Origin: Pantoea ananatis LMG 2665
GTDB lineage: Bacteria; Pseudomonadota; Gammaproteobacteria; Enterobacterales; Enterobacteriaceae
Assembly: GCF_000710035.2 (NCBI RefSeq)
Contig: NZ_JMJJ01000004.1
Span: 806,001-870,000, forward strand
Length of the DNA: 64,000 nt
Direction of reading: 5' to 3'
The position numbers and the translations under genes are program-made. The notes beneath the pieces are model-generated. The model worked only from the letters and a program-made list of their open reading frames with translations. It was not told where the DNA came from and ran no database searches. Numbering within the stretch: the stretch's first letter is position 1; every line of letters starts with the position of its first letter. Of this stretch, positions 10,228 to 18,519 are shown in pieces.

Positions 10228-10650
10228 TCAGGAAGCCTGTTTTTTTAACATGATTTTAAGAAGGCTTATGATTTCCTTTTGCTCATGGTCTTCTAACCTG
10301 TTCAGAAAATGTGAATCAACGCTTTCAGCAATCGGTGATGCAGTGTTAAGCATCTCTTCACCCTGATCGGTAAGCGTAACAAATCTACGACGTTTGTCTT
10401 TTTTTCCTTCTTCACGTTGTATCAGACCTTTATGTTCCATGCGAACCAGCAATTCTGCCAGCGTAGCCTTCGAACTTAACGCCGCCTCTGTTAATTCCAG
10501 TTGTTCGATTCCCGGTTTAGCATGAACGGCTGAAAGAACAGCATACTGCTGCTTTGTCAGAAAGGGCATCGCTTCCTGCCACAGGGCGGTATGTTCCTGT
10601 AGAAGTTGCCTCGTCAAATGGAAGAAAAGGTTGCTCAAGTCATTGTTCAT
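10228..10650 (-). CDS. MarR-family transcriptional regulator
   Basis: A 140-residue winged-helix regulator. The recognition helix region SSKATLAELLVRMEHKGLIQREEGKKDKRR and the wing VTLTDQGEEML are typical of MarR proteins. It is transcribed away from the hydroxyarylic acid decarboxylase genes, with a 195-base AT-rich space between. By context it probably represses those genes and is released by a phenolic acid, a common arrangement for such operons, but this is inference. Start is an ATG; the family length is as expected. Confidence 0.88.
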   Translation of the reverse strand: MNNDLSNLFFHLTRQLLQEHTALWQEAMPFLTKQQYAVLSAVHAKPGIEQLELTEAALSSKATLAELLVRMEHKGLIQREEGKKDKRRRFVTLTDQGEEMLNTASPIAESVDSHFLNRLEDHEQKEIISLLKIMLKKQAS

Positions 10651-10845
10651 ATTAACTTTTCTCTGGCTCTGTCATCCTCGTATTTAGTTAATGTTAAATC
10701 ATTATCCCACCGTTAAACATTCTTTATCACCAGATACAAAAGGTCACACTAAAAATAGTAACCATGGAAATCAATTGACTTTATGGGTTTGAGTAGATTA
10801 CCGTTAATTTCATTCGTACACGAACGTTATTTGCAAGGAAGTCAG

Positions 10846-11442
10846 ATGAGAATTGTAATCGGTATGACGGGAGCAACAGGTGCCCCTTTAGGGGTGGCTC
10901 TGCTCAGCATTTTGCAGGAAATCAAAGAGGTTGAAACTCATCTGATTTTGAGCAAGTGGGCTAAAACCACAATTGAACTCGAAACGCCTTTTTCATCGCG
11001 TGAGGTGATGAGCATGGCTGATGTTGTGTATGGCCCGTCCGACCAGGCCGCTACTCTCTCGTCAGGTTCTTTTCACACCGATGGGATGGTCATTATTCCT
11101 TGTAGTATGAAAACCTTAGCGGGAATTCGCATGGGATACGCGGAAGGCCTTATTGGACGGGCTGCTGATGTCGTCATTAAAGAAGGCAGAAAACTTGTGC
11201 TGGTCCCCAGAGAGACGCCTCTAAGCACCATTCACCTGGAAAATATGCTAGCCCTTTCCCGTCTTGGCGTATCCATGGTTCCGCCCATGCCCGCTTTTTA
11301 TAACCACCCCGCAGTAATTGATGATGTGATCGATCATGTCGTTTCTCGTGTTCTCGACCAGTTTGGGATTGCCTCGCCAAAGGCAAATCGCTGGAAAGGC
11401 CTGAACAATTCTAAGAAATCCCTGAGTATGGAGAGTAAATAA
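10846..11442 (+). CDS. Hydroxyarylic acid decarboxylase subunit B, UbiX-type flavin prenyltransferase
   Basis: A 198-residue flavin prenyltransferase that makes prenylated FMN, the cofactor of the C subunit. The N-terminal IVIGMTGATGAPLG flavin loop, SSGSFHTDGMVIIPCSMKTLAGI, and the PRETPLSTIHLENML segment are diagnostic of UbiX/BsdB/VdcB/KpdB proteins. The ATG at 10846 has AAGGAAG in front and fits the family; an in-frame ATG at 10783 would add 21 unrelated residues. The stop codon overlaps the start of subunit C (TAATGG), so the two are translationally coupled. Confidence 0.93.
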   Translation: MRIVIGMTGATGAPLGVALLSILQEIKEVETHLILSKWAKTTIELETPFSSREVMSMADVVYGPSDQAATLSSGSFHTDGMVIIPCSMKTLAGIRMGYAEGLIGRAADVVIKEGRKLVLVPRETPLSTIHLENMLALSRLGVSMVPPMPAFYNHPAVIDDVIDHVVSRVLDQFGIASPKANRWKGLNNSKKSLSMESK

Positions 11443-12869
11443 TGGCTTTTGATGACCTACGTAGCTTCCTTAAGGCTCTGGACGAGCAGGGGCAGCTTCT
11501 TGAGATTGATGAAGAGGTTTTACCCGAACCTGATATTGGCGCGGCCGCTAATGCTACAGGCCGAATTGGTGAAGGTGCACCGGCAATCTCATTCAAAAAA
11601 ATAAAGGGGTTCAATCATGCTCATGTTGTGATGAACACTATTGGTTCCTGGCAAAACCATGCAATTTCACTGGGCCTCCCAATGAATACCCCAGTGAAAC
11701 AGCAGATAGATGAATTCATTCGTCGCTGGGACACTTTTCCTGTGGCAACAGAGCGGCGCGACAATGCGCCCTGGTCAGAAAATACCGTTGATGGTGAAGA
11801 GATCAATCTCTTCGACATCCTTCCCCTGTTCCGCCTGAACGACGGCGACGGCGGTTTCTATCTTGATAAGGCCTGCGTAGTATCACGTGACCCGCTTGAT
11901 CCAGAACATTTCGGTAAGCAAAACGTCGGCATTTACCGGATGGAGGTGAAAGGTAAACGTAAACTCGGGCTACAGCCCGTGCCGATGCATGACATTGCAC
12001 TTCATCTCCATAAGGCCGAAGAACGCGGCGACGATCTGCCAGTGGCTATTACGCTGGGTAATGACCCCATTATTACATTGATGGGCGCCACGCCGCTGAA
12101 ATACGACCAGTCAGAATATGAGATGGCAGGTGCGCTGCGTGAAAGCCCGTACCCCATCGCCTCCGCGCCTCTGACCGGCTTTGATGTGCCGTGGGGATCG
12201 GAAGTCATTCTTGAAGGCGTGATAGAAGGGCGCAAACGTGAGATTGAAGGACCGTTTGGCGAATTCACCGGCCATTATTCCGGCGGTCGCAATATGACCG
12301 TTGTACGGATTGATAAGGTCTCCTACCGCACTAAGCCAATATTCGAGTCATTGTATCTGGGAATGCCCTGGACCGAAATTGATTATCTGATGGGCCCGGC
12401 AACCTGTGTCCCTTTGTATCAACAGCTGAAAGCGGATTTCCCTGAGGTGCAGGCTGTAAATGCAATGTATACACACGGATTACTGGCCATTATTTCTACA
12501 AAGAAACGTTATGGTGGATTTGCCCGTGCTGTAGGCGTACGGGCGATGACAACCCCGCATGGTCTGGGCTACGTCAAGATGGTGATCATGGTCGATGAGG
12601 ATGTCGATCCCTTTAACCTGCCTCAGGTGATGTGGGCGCTGTCTTCAAAGGTCAATCCGCAAGGCGATCTCGTTCAACTGCCAAACATGTCCGTACTGGA
12701 ACTGGACCCGGGTTCCAGCCCTGCGGGAATCACGGATAAACTTGTGATCGATGCGACGACTCCCGTGGCACCGGATACCCGCGGCCACTACAGTCAGCCG
12801 GTAAAAGACCTGCCAGAAACTTCAATCTGGGTTGAGAAGTTAACGTCCCTGTTATCAAATCGCGGTTAA
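11442..12869 (+). CDS. Hydroxyarylic acid decarboxylase subunit C, UbiD-type catalytic subunit
   Basis: A 475-residue UbiD-family (de)carboxylase using prenylated FMN and a divalent metal. The core contains NVGIYRMEVKGKRKLGLQ and EGPFGEFTGHYSGG, which carry the Arg and Glu residues used in catalysis in this family, and the C-terminal segment GYVKMVIMVDEDVDPFN. Members of this type (BsdC, VdcC, KpdC, EcdC) remove CO2 from 4-hydroxybenzoate, vanillate or protocatechuate; the exact substrate cannot be read from sequence. It acts with subunits B and D in the same operon. Confidence 0.94.
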   Translation: MAFDDLRSFLKALDEQGQLLEIDEEVLPEPDIGAAANATGRIGEGAPAISFKKIKGFNHAHVVMNTIGSWQNHAISLGLPMNTPVKQQIDEFIRRWDTFPVATERRDNAPWSENTVDGEEINLFDILPLFRLNDGDGGFYLDKACVVSRDPLDPEHFGKQNVGIYRMEVKGKRKLGLQPVPMHDIALHLHKAEERGDDLPVAITLGNDPIITLMGATPLKYDQSEYEMAGALRESPYPIASAPLTGFDVPWGSEVILEGVIEGRKREIEGPFGEFTGHYSGGRNMTVVRIDKVSYRTKPIFESLYLGMPWTEIDYLMGPATCVPLYQQLKADFPEVQAVNAMYTHGLLAIISTKKRYGGFARAVGVRAMTTPHGLGYVKMVIMVDEDVDPFNLPQVMWALSSKVNPQGDLVQLPNMSVLELDPGSSPAGITDKLVIDATTPVAPDTRGHYSQPVKDLPETSIWVEKLTSLLSNRG

Positions 12870-12878
12870 GGAGAAAAT

Positions 12879-13106
12879 ATGATTTGTCCACGTTGTGCTG
12901 ATGAACACATTGAAATCATGGCAACATCCCCAGTTGAGGGGATATGGACGGTGCATCAGTGTCAGCATTGCCTGTACACATGGCGCAATACAGAGCCAGC
13001 CCGAAGAACGGAGCGGGAACATTATCCTGAAGCCTTCCGGATGACTCAACGTGATATTGATAATGCGCCGGAAGTCCCGTCTGTCCCTCCTCTGTTAGCT
13101 AAGTAA
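12879..13106 (+). CDS. Hydroxyarylic acid decarboxylase subunit D
   Basis: A 75-residue protein with two Cys pairs, MICPRC at the start and HQCQHC near residue 30, forming a likely zinc ribbon, followed by a TWRNTEPARR tail. It matches the small D subunit (BsdD/VdcD/KpdD) that is needed with B and C for full activity in such systems; its mechanistic role is unclear. It lies nine bases after subunit C with an AAGGAG ribosome binding site. It is the last gene of the operon. Confidence 0.92.
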   Translation: MICPRCADEHIEIMATSPVEGIWTVHQCQHCLYTWRNTEPARRTEREHYPEAFRMTQRDIDNAPEVPSVPPLLAK

Positions 13107-13306
13107 CTTACTTTCTGGCGGGTCCAGGCCAGGCCCGCTATGCATGATTTGCCACGTTAAAAAATCACATTGTTAACGTCCTGCCTTGAGATGCCAAATA
13201 TCAAACCTAATCTGCCTTTTCTGGCGTCACAGGTTAAACATGCCCCGATCTCCTGGATTTTGCTTACTGAACAGCAGGTCTGTCATGAGAAAAATTTTCA
13301 TGCTTC

Positions 13307-14491
13307 TCATTCATTCTTGATGAAAAGGGCTACAAAAATGACGCCCGCAATGCTACATCCACCCGCCAACAGGAAGACCATCGGATAACCGGCTGCAACC
13401 GCGATCAAACCTGCAAGGGGGCCACTAAGCCCATAGGCGATGTCCTGAAAAGCGGCATAGCCACCTAATGCCGTTCCTCTTGTTTGCGGAGGAGAATGAC
13501 GCAAGGCGATAACACCCAGCGAGGGAAAGATTAAAGAGCATCCGGCACCGGTCATGCCTGCTCCAATCAAAGCGAGCATTGGTGTGGATGCTGTACCCAA
13601 TGTCAGCAACCCCAGGCTTTCAGTTAAAAGCGAAAAAATTGCGACAGTTTTGCCGCCAAACCGGTCCGGGAAATGACTAAAAATGAGGCGTACAGCGATA
13701 AACATCGCGCCAAACGCTGTTAATGCCAGTCCCGCGTTCGCCCAGTGCTGCTGGTTAAAATGAAGGGAGACAAACGTACCGAGAACAGCAAAACCAATGC
13801 CCTGAAGTGCAAGAGCCAGCCCTGGACGCCAGATTTTGCCGACAACGGACCACAGAGGCAGGCGAACGCCATGTGAGGGGATGACAGCGGGAACGGCAGC
13901 ATTCAGCGTAAAGGCAATAACAGGCAGCATGACGGTACAAAGGCCAATTGCCCAAAATCCATAATAGTGAAAGAGATAAAGGCCAAAAGGCGCGCCTGCT
14001 GCCAGAGCACCATATGTGGCTATCCCGTTCCATGACATGACTCGCCCCCCTTTTTTGTCGCCACTCAAACCCAGCCCCCATGCCAGGTTCCCTGTCAGGA
14101 TCTGGCTTTCACTGATGCCCAACAGTATCCGGGCGGCAAAAAGGAAGAATAACGTCAGGAAAGGAAAGTGAGCGACCCTGTCCGCCACAAGCAGCATAAG
14201 GCCGGAAAGTGTGCTAACCGCCAACCCCATATGCATCACTTGTTTTGCGCCACGTTCATCTGCATTACGTCCCGCGATCCCGCGCGTCAGCAGCGTTGCG
14301 ACAAACTGACATCCCATGACTAATCCAACCAGGGTGTCGCTGTAACCAAGAATATTATGGACATAGAGAGGAACGACCGTCAGGGAGAGCCCAATGGTCA
14401 TGTAGGCAAAAAACATGGCGAAACTGATACGTAACACGTGCAAGGTTGACTGGCGATCGTTGAATACAGCCGTAGATAAACGCATTGGCAT
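13307..14491 (-). CDS. MFS transporter, YhhS/YfcJ-like
   Basis: A 394-residue 12-helix major facilitator. The N-terminus FAYMTIGLSLTVVPLYVHNILGY, the loop motif GIAGRNADERGAK after helix 2, and the second-half repeat HFPDRFGGK follow the YhhS/YfcJ family of predicted exporters. Its 3' end converges on the hydroxyarylic acid decarboxylase operon, with 200 bases between. A role in moving the phenolic substrate or product is possible from location only. Two ATGs lie at the start (14491 and 14485); the upstream one immediately follows the stop of a small open frame (14492-14758). Confidence 0.87.
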   Translation of the reverse strand: MPMRLSTAVFNDRQSTLHVLRISFAMFFAYMTIGLSLTVVPLYVHNILGYSDTLVGLVMGCQFVATLLTRGIAGRNADERGAKQVMHMGLAVSTLSGLMLLVADRVAHFPFLTLFFLFAARILLGISESQILTGNLAWGLGLSGDKKGGRVMSWNGIATYGALAAGAPFGLYLFHYYGFWAIGLCTVMLPVIAFTLNAAVPAVIPSHGVRLPLWSVVGKIWRPGLALALQGIGFAVLGTFVSLHFNQQHWANAGLALTAFGAMFIAVRLIFSHFPDRFGGKTVAIFSLLTESLGLLTLGTASTPMLALIGAGMTGAGCSLIFPSLGVIALRHSPPQTRGTALGGYAAFQDIAYGLSGPLAGLIAVAAGYPMVFLLAGGCSIAGVIFVALFIKNE

Positions 14492-14758
14492 TCACCAGAA
14501 AAATGATTTTTTACTGAATGGCCCTGAATGTTGATCAGGGCCAAATACAGGCTTACGCGTGAGTCGCAGGGCGATCGCTTGCATGCCTGAGCGCAGCCCT
14601 TGAATCGCTGTGCCATAGGCGGCGTTGCCTGAAGAGCCACCTGAAGCGTTAGAGAATGTACTTATGTCTTCCAGACAAGCGCCAGTTAGCTGTCCGTCGG
14701 GATCTACAGCGATACGGCCAGGGTAAATGACATCTGATTTTTTTGGTCTCCTGACCAT
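14492..14758 (-). CDS. Possible small protein upstream of the MFS gene
   Basis: An 88-codon frame from an ATG at 14758 with GAAGG about ten bases before it. The product is basic at both ends with a Gly/Ser-rich centre (NASGGSSGNAAYGTAIQGL). Its TGA stop touches the ATG of the MFS gene (TGAATG), which would allow translational coupling. No family is recognised. It might be a real small gene, a remnant, or chance. The frame stays open 18 further codons upstream. Confidence 0.35.
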   Translation of the reverse strand: MVRRPKKSDVIYPGRIAVDPDGQLTGACLEDISTFSNASGGSSGNAAYGTAIQGLRSGMQAIALRLTRKPVFGPDQHSGPFSKKSFFW

Positions 14759-15161
14759 AACGGGATACCTTCGACTGTGTATAAAAGAGGGATAAACCAC
14801 GATGTTCAACATGAATGTTAGAGATTTAAAATTCCATTTTCAACTTAAATGGATTTAAAATTTTAATGCTGCATGTAATTGAAATCACTCATTACCCGTC
14901 TGCGATTGCCTTTTTGTTGGTTTATATTCATTATAAATCATGCGTATGTAATTTTTTTGATTGCAAAATAAATATTTCATGTAAAGAGCATTTACGGCTT
15001 AAATATTCCTTTTTGAGATCGTCTTCCCAAAAATGGAAGATGAATTTTAAATGTGTTGATGTTTCGATTGTTTGTTTCATAATCCTGTTAATCCATTACC
15101 TGCATGCCATTCCTTATCTGCGTTCGCTGGTGAACAACCTTGAAACTGGCAGGCGGATCGA
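14759..15161. other. AT-rich intergenic region, nothing recognised
   Basis: Low-GC stretch between the MFS side and the iolD remnant. A 104-codon frame (14866-15180) has skewed composition, no domain and no ribosome binding site. The AT content near 14820-14870 and 14920-14990 would suit promoters or H-NS binding. Nothing definite is called. Confidence 0.4.
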
Positions 15162-15462
15162 ATGGAAACCATCAGATTGACTATGGCCCAGGCATGCGTT
15201 CAGCTCATTGATAATCAATACATTGAAGTAGATGGCAACGCGAAGACATTCGTTAAAGGCATTTTCGCTATTTTTGGGCAGGGATATGTGTTGGGTTCAG
15301 GTCGGGCGCCTGGAGGAGAGCGAGGGGGCATCGCTGTCTGTCAGTCACGAAAAGAGAGGAGATGGCATGTCGCTGGTGCCCAAGCCGGGTATCGCAAAAG
15401 AGAGCATTCGCGCTATTGCCGATATGCTGGCGAAAAGAAATGGCCAGGCCTGTCACTACTGA
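15162..15462 (+). pseudogene. iolD: iolD remnant (trihydroxycyclohexanedione hydrolase)
   Basis: The first 45 or so codons read IRLTMAQACVQLIDNQYIEVDGN, then KTFVKGIFAIFGQGYVLGSG, the N-terminus of IolD, the thiamine diphosphate enzyme of myo-inositol breakdown. After about 15300 the frame is lost. A +1 frame continues with LEESEGASLSVSHEKRGDGM and KESIRAIADMLAK, which look like displaced IolD-type pieces but less clearly. A stop follows at 15460. Intact IolD is about 640 residues, so over 500 are gone before iolH begins 25 bases later. The gene is certainly non-functional. Confidence 0.72.
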
Positions 15463-15486
15463 TTTATTCAGAAGGAGAAAGGGATA

Positions 15487-15922
15487 ATGAAAGTCGCTTT
15501 TGATGTTGACGTCATTAAGCATTTATCAATAACCGGCATGATTCGTCAGGTTTCTGAGTGGGATTATAAATATATTGAACAATCCCCGCATCCGCGTATC
15601 AACCCGTTCTGTAAACATCCCCGAGCTTCCAGAGCGTTGATGAGCGAGTATAAACGTGCACTGAATCAGTACGGGGTGGCACTCTCTTCCTTCATCGTTA
15701 ATCCGCCAGATGTTAATGCCACAATTCACCAGCATAGGGGCATTGGCGAAGGTGAAGTGGATTTTTCGCGTATTACGTGAAATGAATTTTGCAAATCGAA
15801 AATTCGAAGTCGGCGGTGAATCCATTATTACCGCATCACTATTATGATATCCGGAAAAAATGAACTCACAGGCCGTCGAAACGCGCAGGATTATCGAAAG
15901 AGAACTTTTAGGTCAATCATAA
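15487..15922 (+). pseudogene. iolH: iolH remnant with internal deletion, frameshift and stop
   Basis: The frame starts cleanly with MKVAFDVDVIKHLSITGMIR and runs 70 codons like IolH of enterobacterial inositol clusters. It then jumps from SSFIV straight to NPPDVNATIHQHRGIGEGEV, which lies near the C-terminus in intact proteins; the junction is near base 15700 and about 120-130 codons are missing. After GEVDF the frame shifts by one base near 15763; the +1 frame continues with RVLREMNFANRKFEVGGES. It has a TGA where family members have Phe-Gly, then YPEKMNSQAVETRRIIEREL to a stop at 15922. Three independent lesions make this a clear pseudogene. A GGAG-type ribosome binding site is still present. 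Confidence 0.85.
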
Positions 15923-16117
15923 AGATGACATCAGCGCCGGAGGGATTTTTTGTGTGCGGCGTATCCATGCCTGATTTTCTGGAGGCTACATATTAAGAAT
16001 GACAGTTTAACATTGTTTGTCTTTTACGTTTCTATTTCATTATCTACGCAAATTCAAAACAGTCATTATATGACTTCACTCAGTCAAACTGTGTGAATTA
16101 AACGCAAAGGTAACCGT

Positions 16118-17563
16118 ATGAGTACGAAAGAGAAGAAATATAATCTCGCCTATGTTATGGCGATCTGCACCGTGGCAGCATTGGGTGGCCTGTTACAAGG
16201 GTATGATACTTCCGTTATTTCAGGTGTTATTGAGCCTCTCAACAGACATTTTAGTTTAACGCCATCGCAGACCGGTTGGGCGGTATCAAGTATCGTTATC
16301 GGCTGCGTATTAGGCGCATGGCTCGCCGGTAAACTTGCCGATAATTATGGCAGAAAAAAAGCCCTGACTATAACAGTATTCTTTATGCTGGTTTCTGTAG
16401 CGGGCATGGCATTAGCCACCGACTTTACGATGTTTATTATCTTCCGTATTCTGGGCGGATTCGGCATTGGACTGGCATCGGTTGTGTCACCTATTTATAT
16501 GACGGAAGTTGCACCAAGGAATTATCGCGGCCGCGTTGTCGCAATGAATATGGTCTTTTTCGTTGGTGGACAGGTTTTGGTGCTGATCGTCAATTATTTG
16601 ATCGCCAAAGGAGCAGATGAAACCTGGCTGGTGACGGTTGGCTGGCGTTATATGCTTGGATTTGGTGTTATTCCTTGCTTCCTGTATTTAATGTTTATGG
16701 CTTTTATTCCGGAGTCTCCTCGCTGGAATATAATGAAAAATCGTGATGCCGAAGCGATGAAAACCTTGACTCGCATCTCCAACCCTACGCATGCCTCGAA
16801 TTTATTTAATGAAATTAAAGCATCTTTTAATACTGATTCAGTAACGACATCTGTAAAAAATGTACCTTCGATAAAGGGGTTAACACGTAACGCGAAGATG
16901 TTCATCATCATTGCGTCAATGATTGCCGTATTCAACCAGTTCACCGGCATCAACGTTATTCAGTACTTTGGGCCAACCTTGTTGATGAATGTCACAAGCA
17001 GCATGGAAGAAGCCATGTTTATGGTCACCTGGCTAGCGGCGTTGCAGTTCCTGGGCGTGCTTGTCGGTATTGTCTTTGTTGATCGTGTCGGACGCCGTAT
17101 TTTACTGCTGACTGGCTCTTTCGGCACCTTCATCTGTCTGGCGCTTACCTTCCTGACTTTCTATTTTGGTATTAAAGGCTATGCCTCAATCATCGGCCTG
17201 TTAGGCTTCATGTTCATCTTTGGCTTAACATGGTCGCAAATCGCCTGGACCGTGGTGGGCGAAATTCTGCCTAACCGCCTTCGCGCAATGGGCATGGGGA
17301 TCGCTTATGCCTCAATGTGGGTATCCAACTTTATCATTAGCCAGGTTTTCCCGATTATCAATGATAATCCATGGCTGCGTGAAAAATTCCACGGTGGATT
17401 CCCGCTGCTGCTGTTCTCAGTATCCTGCCTGATATCCTGGTGGTTCGTAAAACGCTACATTCCGGAAACAAAAGGTGTGGCACTCGAGAAAGTCGAAGAA
17501 CTCATGAATGCCCTTATCAATAAAAATTCTGTATCCGTCACGACCAGTGATATAAAAAATTAA
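16118..17563 (+). CDS. MFS sugar porter, IolT-like
   Basis: A 481-residue, 12-helix inner-membrane sugar:proton symporter of the sugar porter family. Diagnostic motifs are GKLADNYGRKKAL after helix 2, PESPRW before the central loop, QQ-less helix 7 with NQFTGINVIQYFGPT, DRVGRR, and PETKG at the C-terminus. Because the genes just upstream are inositol-pathway remnants and those downstream encode IolE- and IolG-like proteins, myo-inositol or a related polyol is the likely substrate; this is inference from neighbours. Starts at an ATG with AAAGG upstream. It is 18 bases from the next gene, so the three genes form an operon. Confidence 0.9.
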   Translation: MSTKEKKYNLAYVMAICTVAALGGLLQGYDTSVISGVIEPLNRHFSLTPSQTGWAVSSIVIGCVLGAWLAGKLADNYGRKKALTITVFFMLVSVAGMALATDFTMFIIFRILGGFGIGLASVVSPIYMTEVAPRNYRGRVVAMNMVFFVGGQVLVLIVNYLIAKGADETWLVTVGWRYMLGFGVIPCFLYLMFMAFIPESPRWNIMKNRDAEAMKTLTRISNPTHASNLFNEIKASFNTDSVTTSVKNVPSIKGLTRNAKMFIIIASMIAVFNQFTGINVIQYFGPTLLMNVTSSMEEAMFMVTWLAALQFLGVLVGIVFVDRVGRRILLLTGSFGTFICLALTFLTFYFGIKGYASIIGLLGFMFIFGLTWSQIAWTVVGEILPNRLRAMGMGIAYASMWVSNFIISQVFPIINDNPWLREKFHGGFPLLLFSVSCLISWWFVKRYIPETKGVALEKVEELMNALINKNSVSVTTSDIKN

Positions 17564-17581
17564 TATAGTAAGGACGTAATT

Positions 17582-18505
17582 ATGACTATTCATATTGCTA
17601 ATGCACCTTGCAGTTGGGGAGTTGATGATCCTAAAAATCCGTTTCTGCCGCCCTGGCAAAAAGTTCTCAGTGAGGCAAATCAGGCGGGTTATAAAAGTAT
17701 TGAACTCGGACCGTGGACATATTTACCAACGGATCCGGTCAAACTGACGGAAGCCTTAAATAAGGCCTCGCTTTCAATCGTGGCGGGTACAATTTTTGAT
17801 GATTTAGTCAGTGACAGTAATTTTGATAACATGATTGAGTTGACGCATAATCTGTGTCGAAATCTTTCTAAAATACCCACTGCGGTGAAAGATCACAGCT
17901 CTAATTATCCCGCGCCATATTTGGTGATTATTGATTTTGGTAATGAAGAACGCGCTCGTTATGCCGGACATTCAGATAAAGCACCTCGCCTGAGTGCTGA
18001 TGACTGGCAGCGCATGGTCTCACATATTAAAGAAATAAGTTCTCTGGCCTGGAGTGAATACGGTGTTCGTCCGGTAATTCATCCGCATGCGGGGGGATGT
18101 ATTGAGTTCTCAGATGAAATTATCAAAATTGCTGAGGATATACCGCATTCAGTTGCTGGGTTATGTCTGGATACAGGGCACCTTTATTATTCTGGCATGG
18201 ACCCTGTAAGCTGGCTTGAGAGTTATTTCGATCGCCTTGATTATATTCATTTCAAAGATGTGAACGAAAGTGTCCATAAAGATGTACTCAAGCGTGGACT
18301 GGATTTCTTTGCCGCATGTGCAGAAGGCGTAATGTGCCCCATTGGCAAAGGGGCAATTGATTATCCCGCAATTAAGAAACTCCTTAACGACCTGAATTAT
18401 CAAGGCTGGATCACGATTGAGCAGGAACGCGATCCACGCCAGGCTGATGGCAGTCTACACGATGTGACCGAAAGTCTTAAGTGGCTAAAATCAGTCGGCT
18501 TCTAA
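17582..18505 (+). CDS. IolE/IolI-like sugar phosphate isomerase/epimerase family protein
   Basis: A 307-residue TIM-barrel protein of the AP endonuclease family 2 type. ANAPCSWGVDDP near the N-terminus matches inosose dehydratase (IolE) and its relatives. Metal-ligand candidates are HPHAGG, the Asp/His in LCLDTGHLYYSG, the HFKD motif and the final TIEQERDPR. IolE dehydrates 2-keto-myo-inositol; other members isomerise or dehydrate related keto-polyols. The protein is intact. It follows the sugar porter closely (ribosome binding site AAGGACG) and precedes an IolG-like dehydrogenase by 14 bases, so a joint keto-polyol pathway is likely. Confidence 0.85.
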   Translation: MTIHIANAPCSWGVDDPKNPFLPPWQKVLSEANQAGYKSIELGPWTYLPTDPVKLTEALNKASLSIVAGTIFDDLVSDSNFDNMIELTHNLCRNLSKIPTAVKDHSSNYPAPYLVIIDFGNEERARYAGHSDKAPRLSADDWQRMVSHIKEISSLAWSEYGVRPVIHPHAGGCIEFSDEIIKIAEDIPHSVAGLCLDTGHLYYSGMDPVSWLESYFDRLDYIHFKDVNESVHKDVLKRGLDFFAACAEGVMCPIGKGAIDYPAIKKLLNDLNYQGWITIEQERDPRQADGSLHDVTESLKWLKSVGF

Positions 18506-18519
18506 CCGGAGATAACATT

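Noticed and set aside
14866..15180. 104-codon + frame in AT-rich DNA before the iolD remnant
   Set aside because: Composition driven by AT bias, no ribosome binding site, no family.
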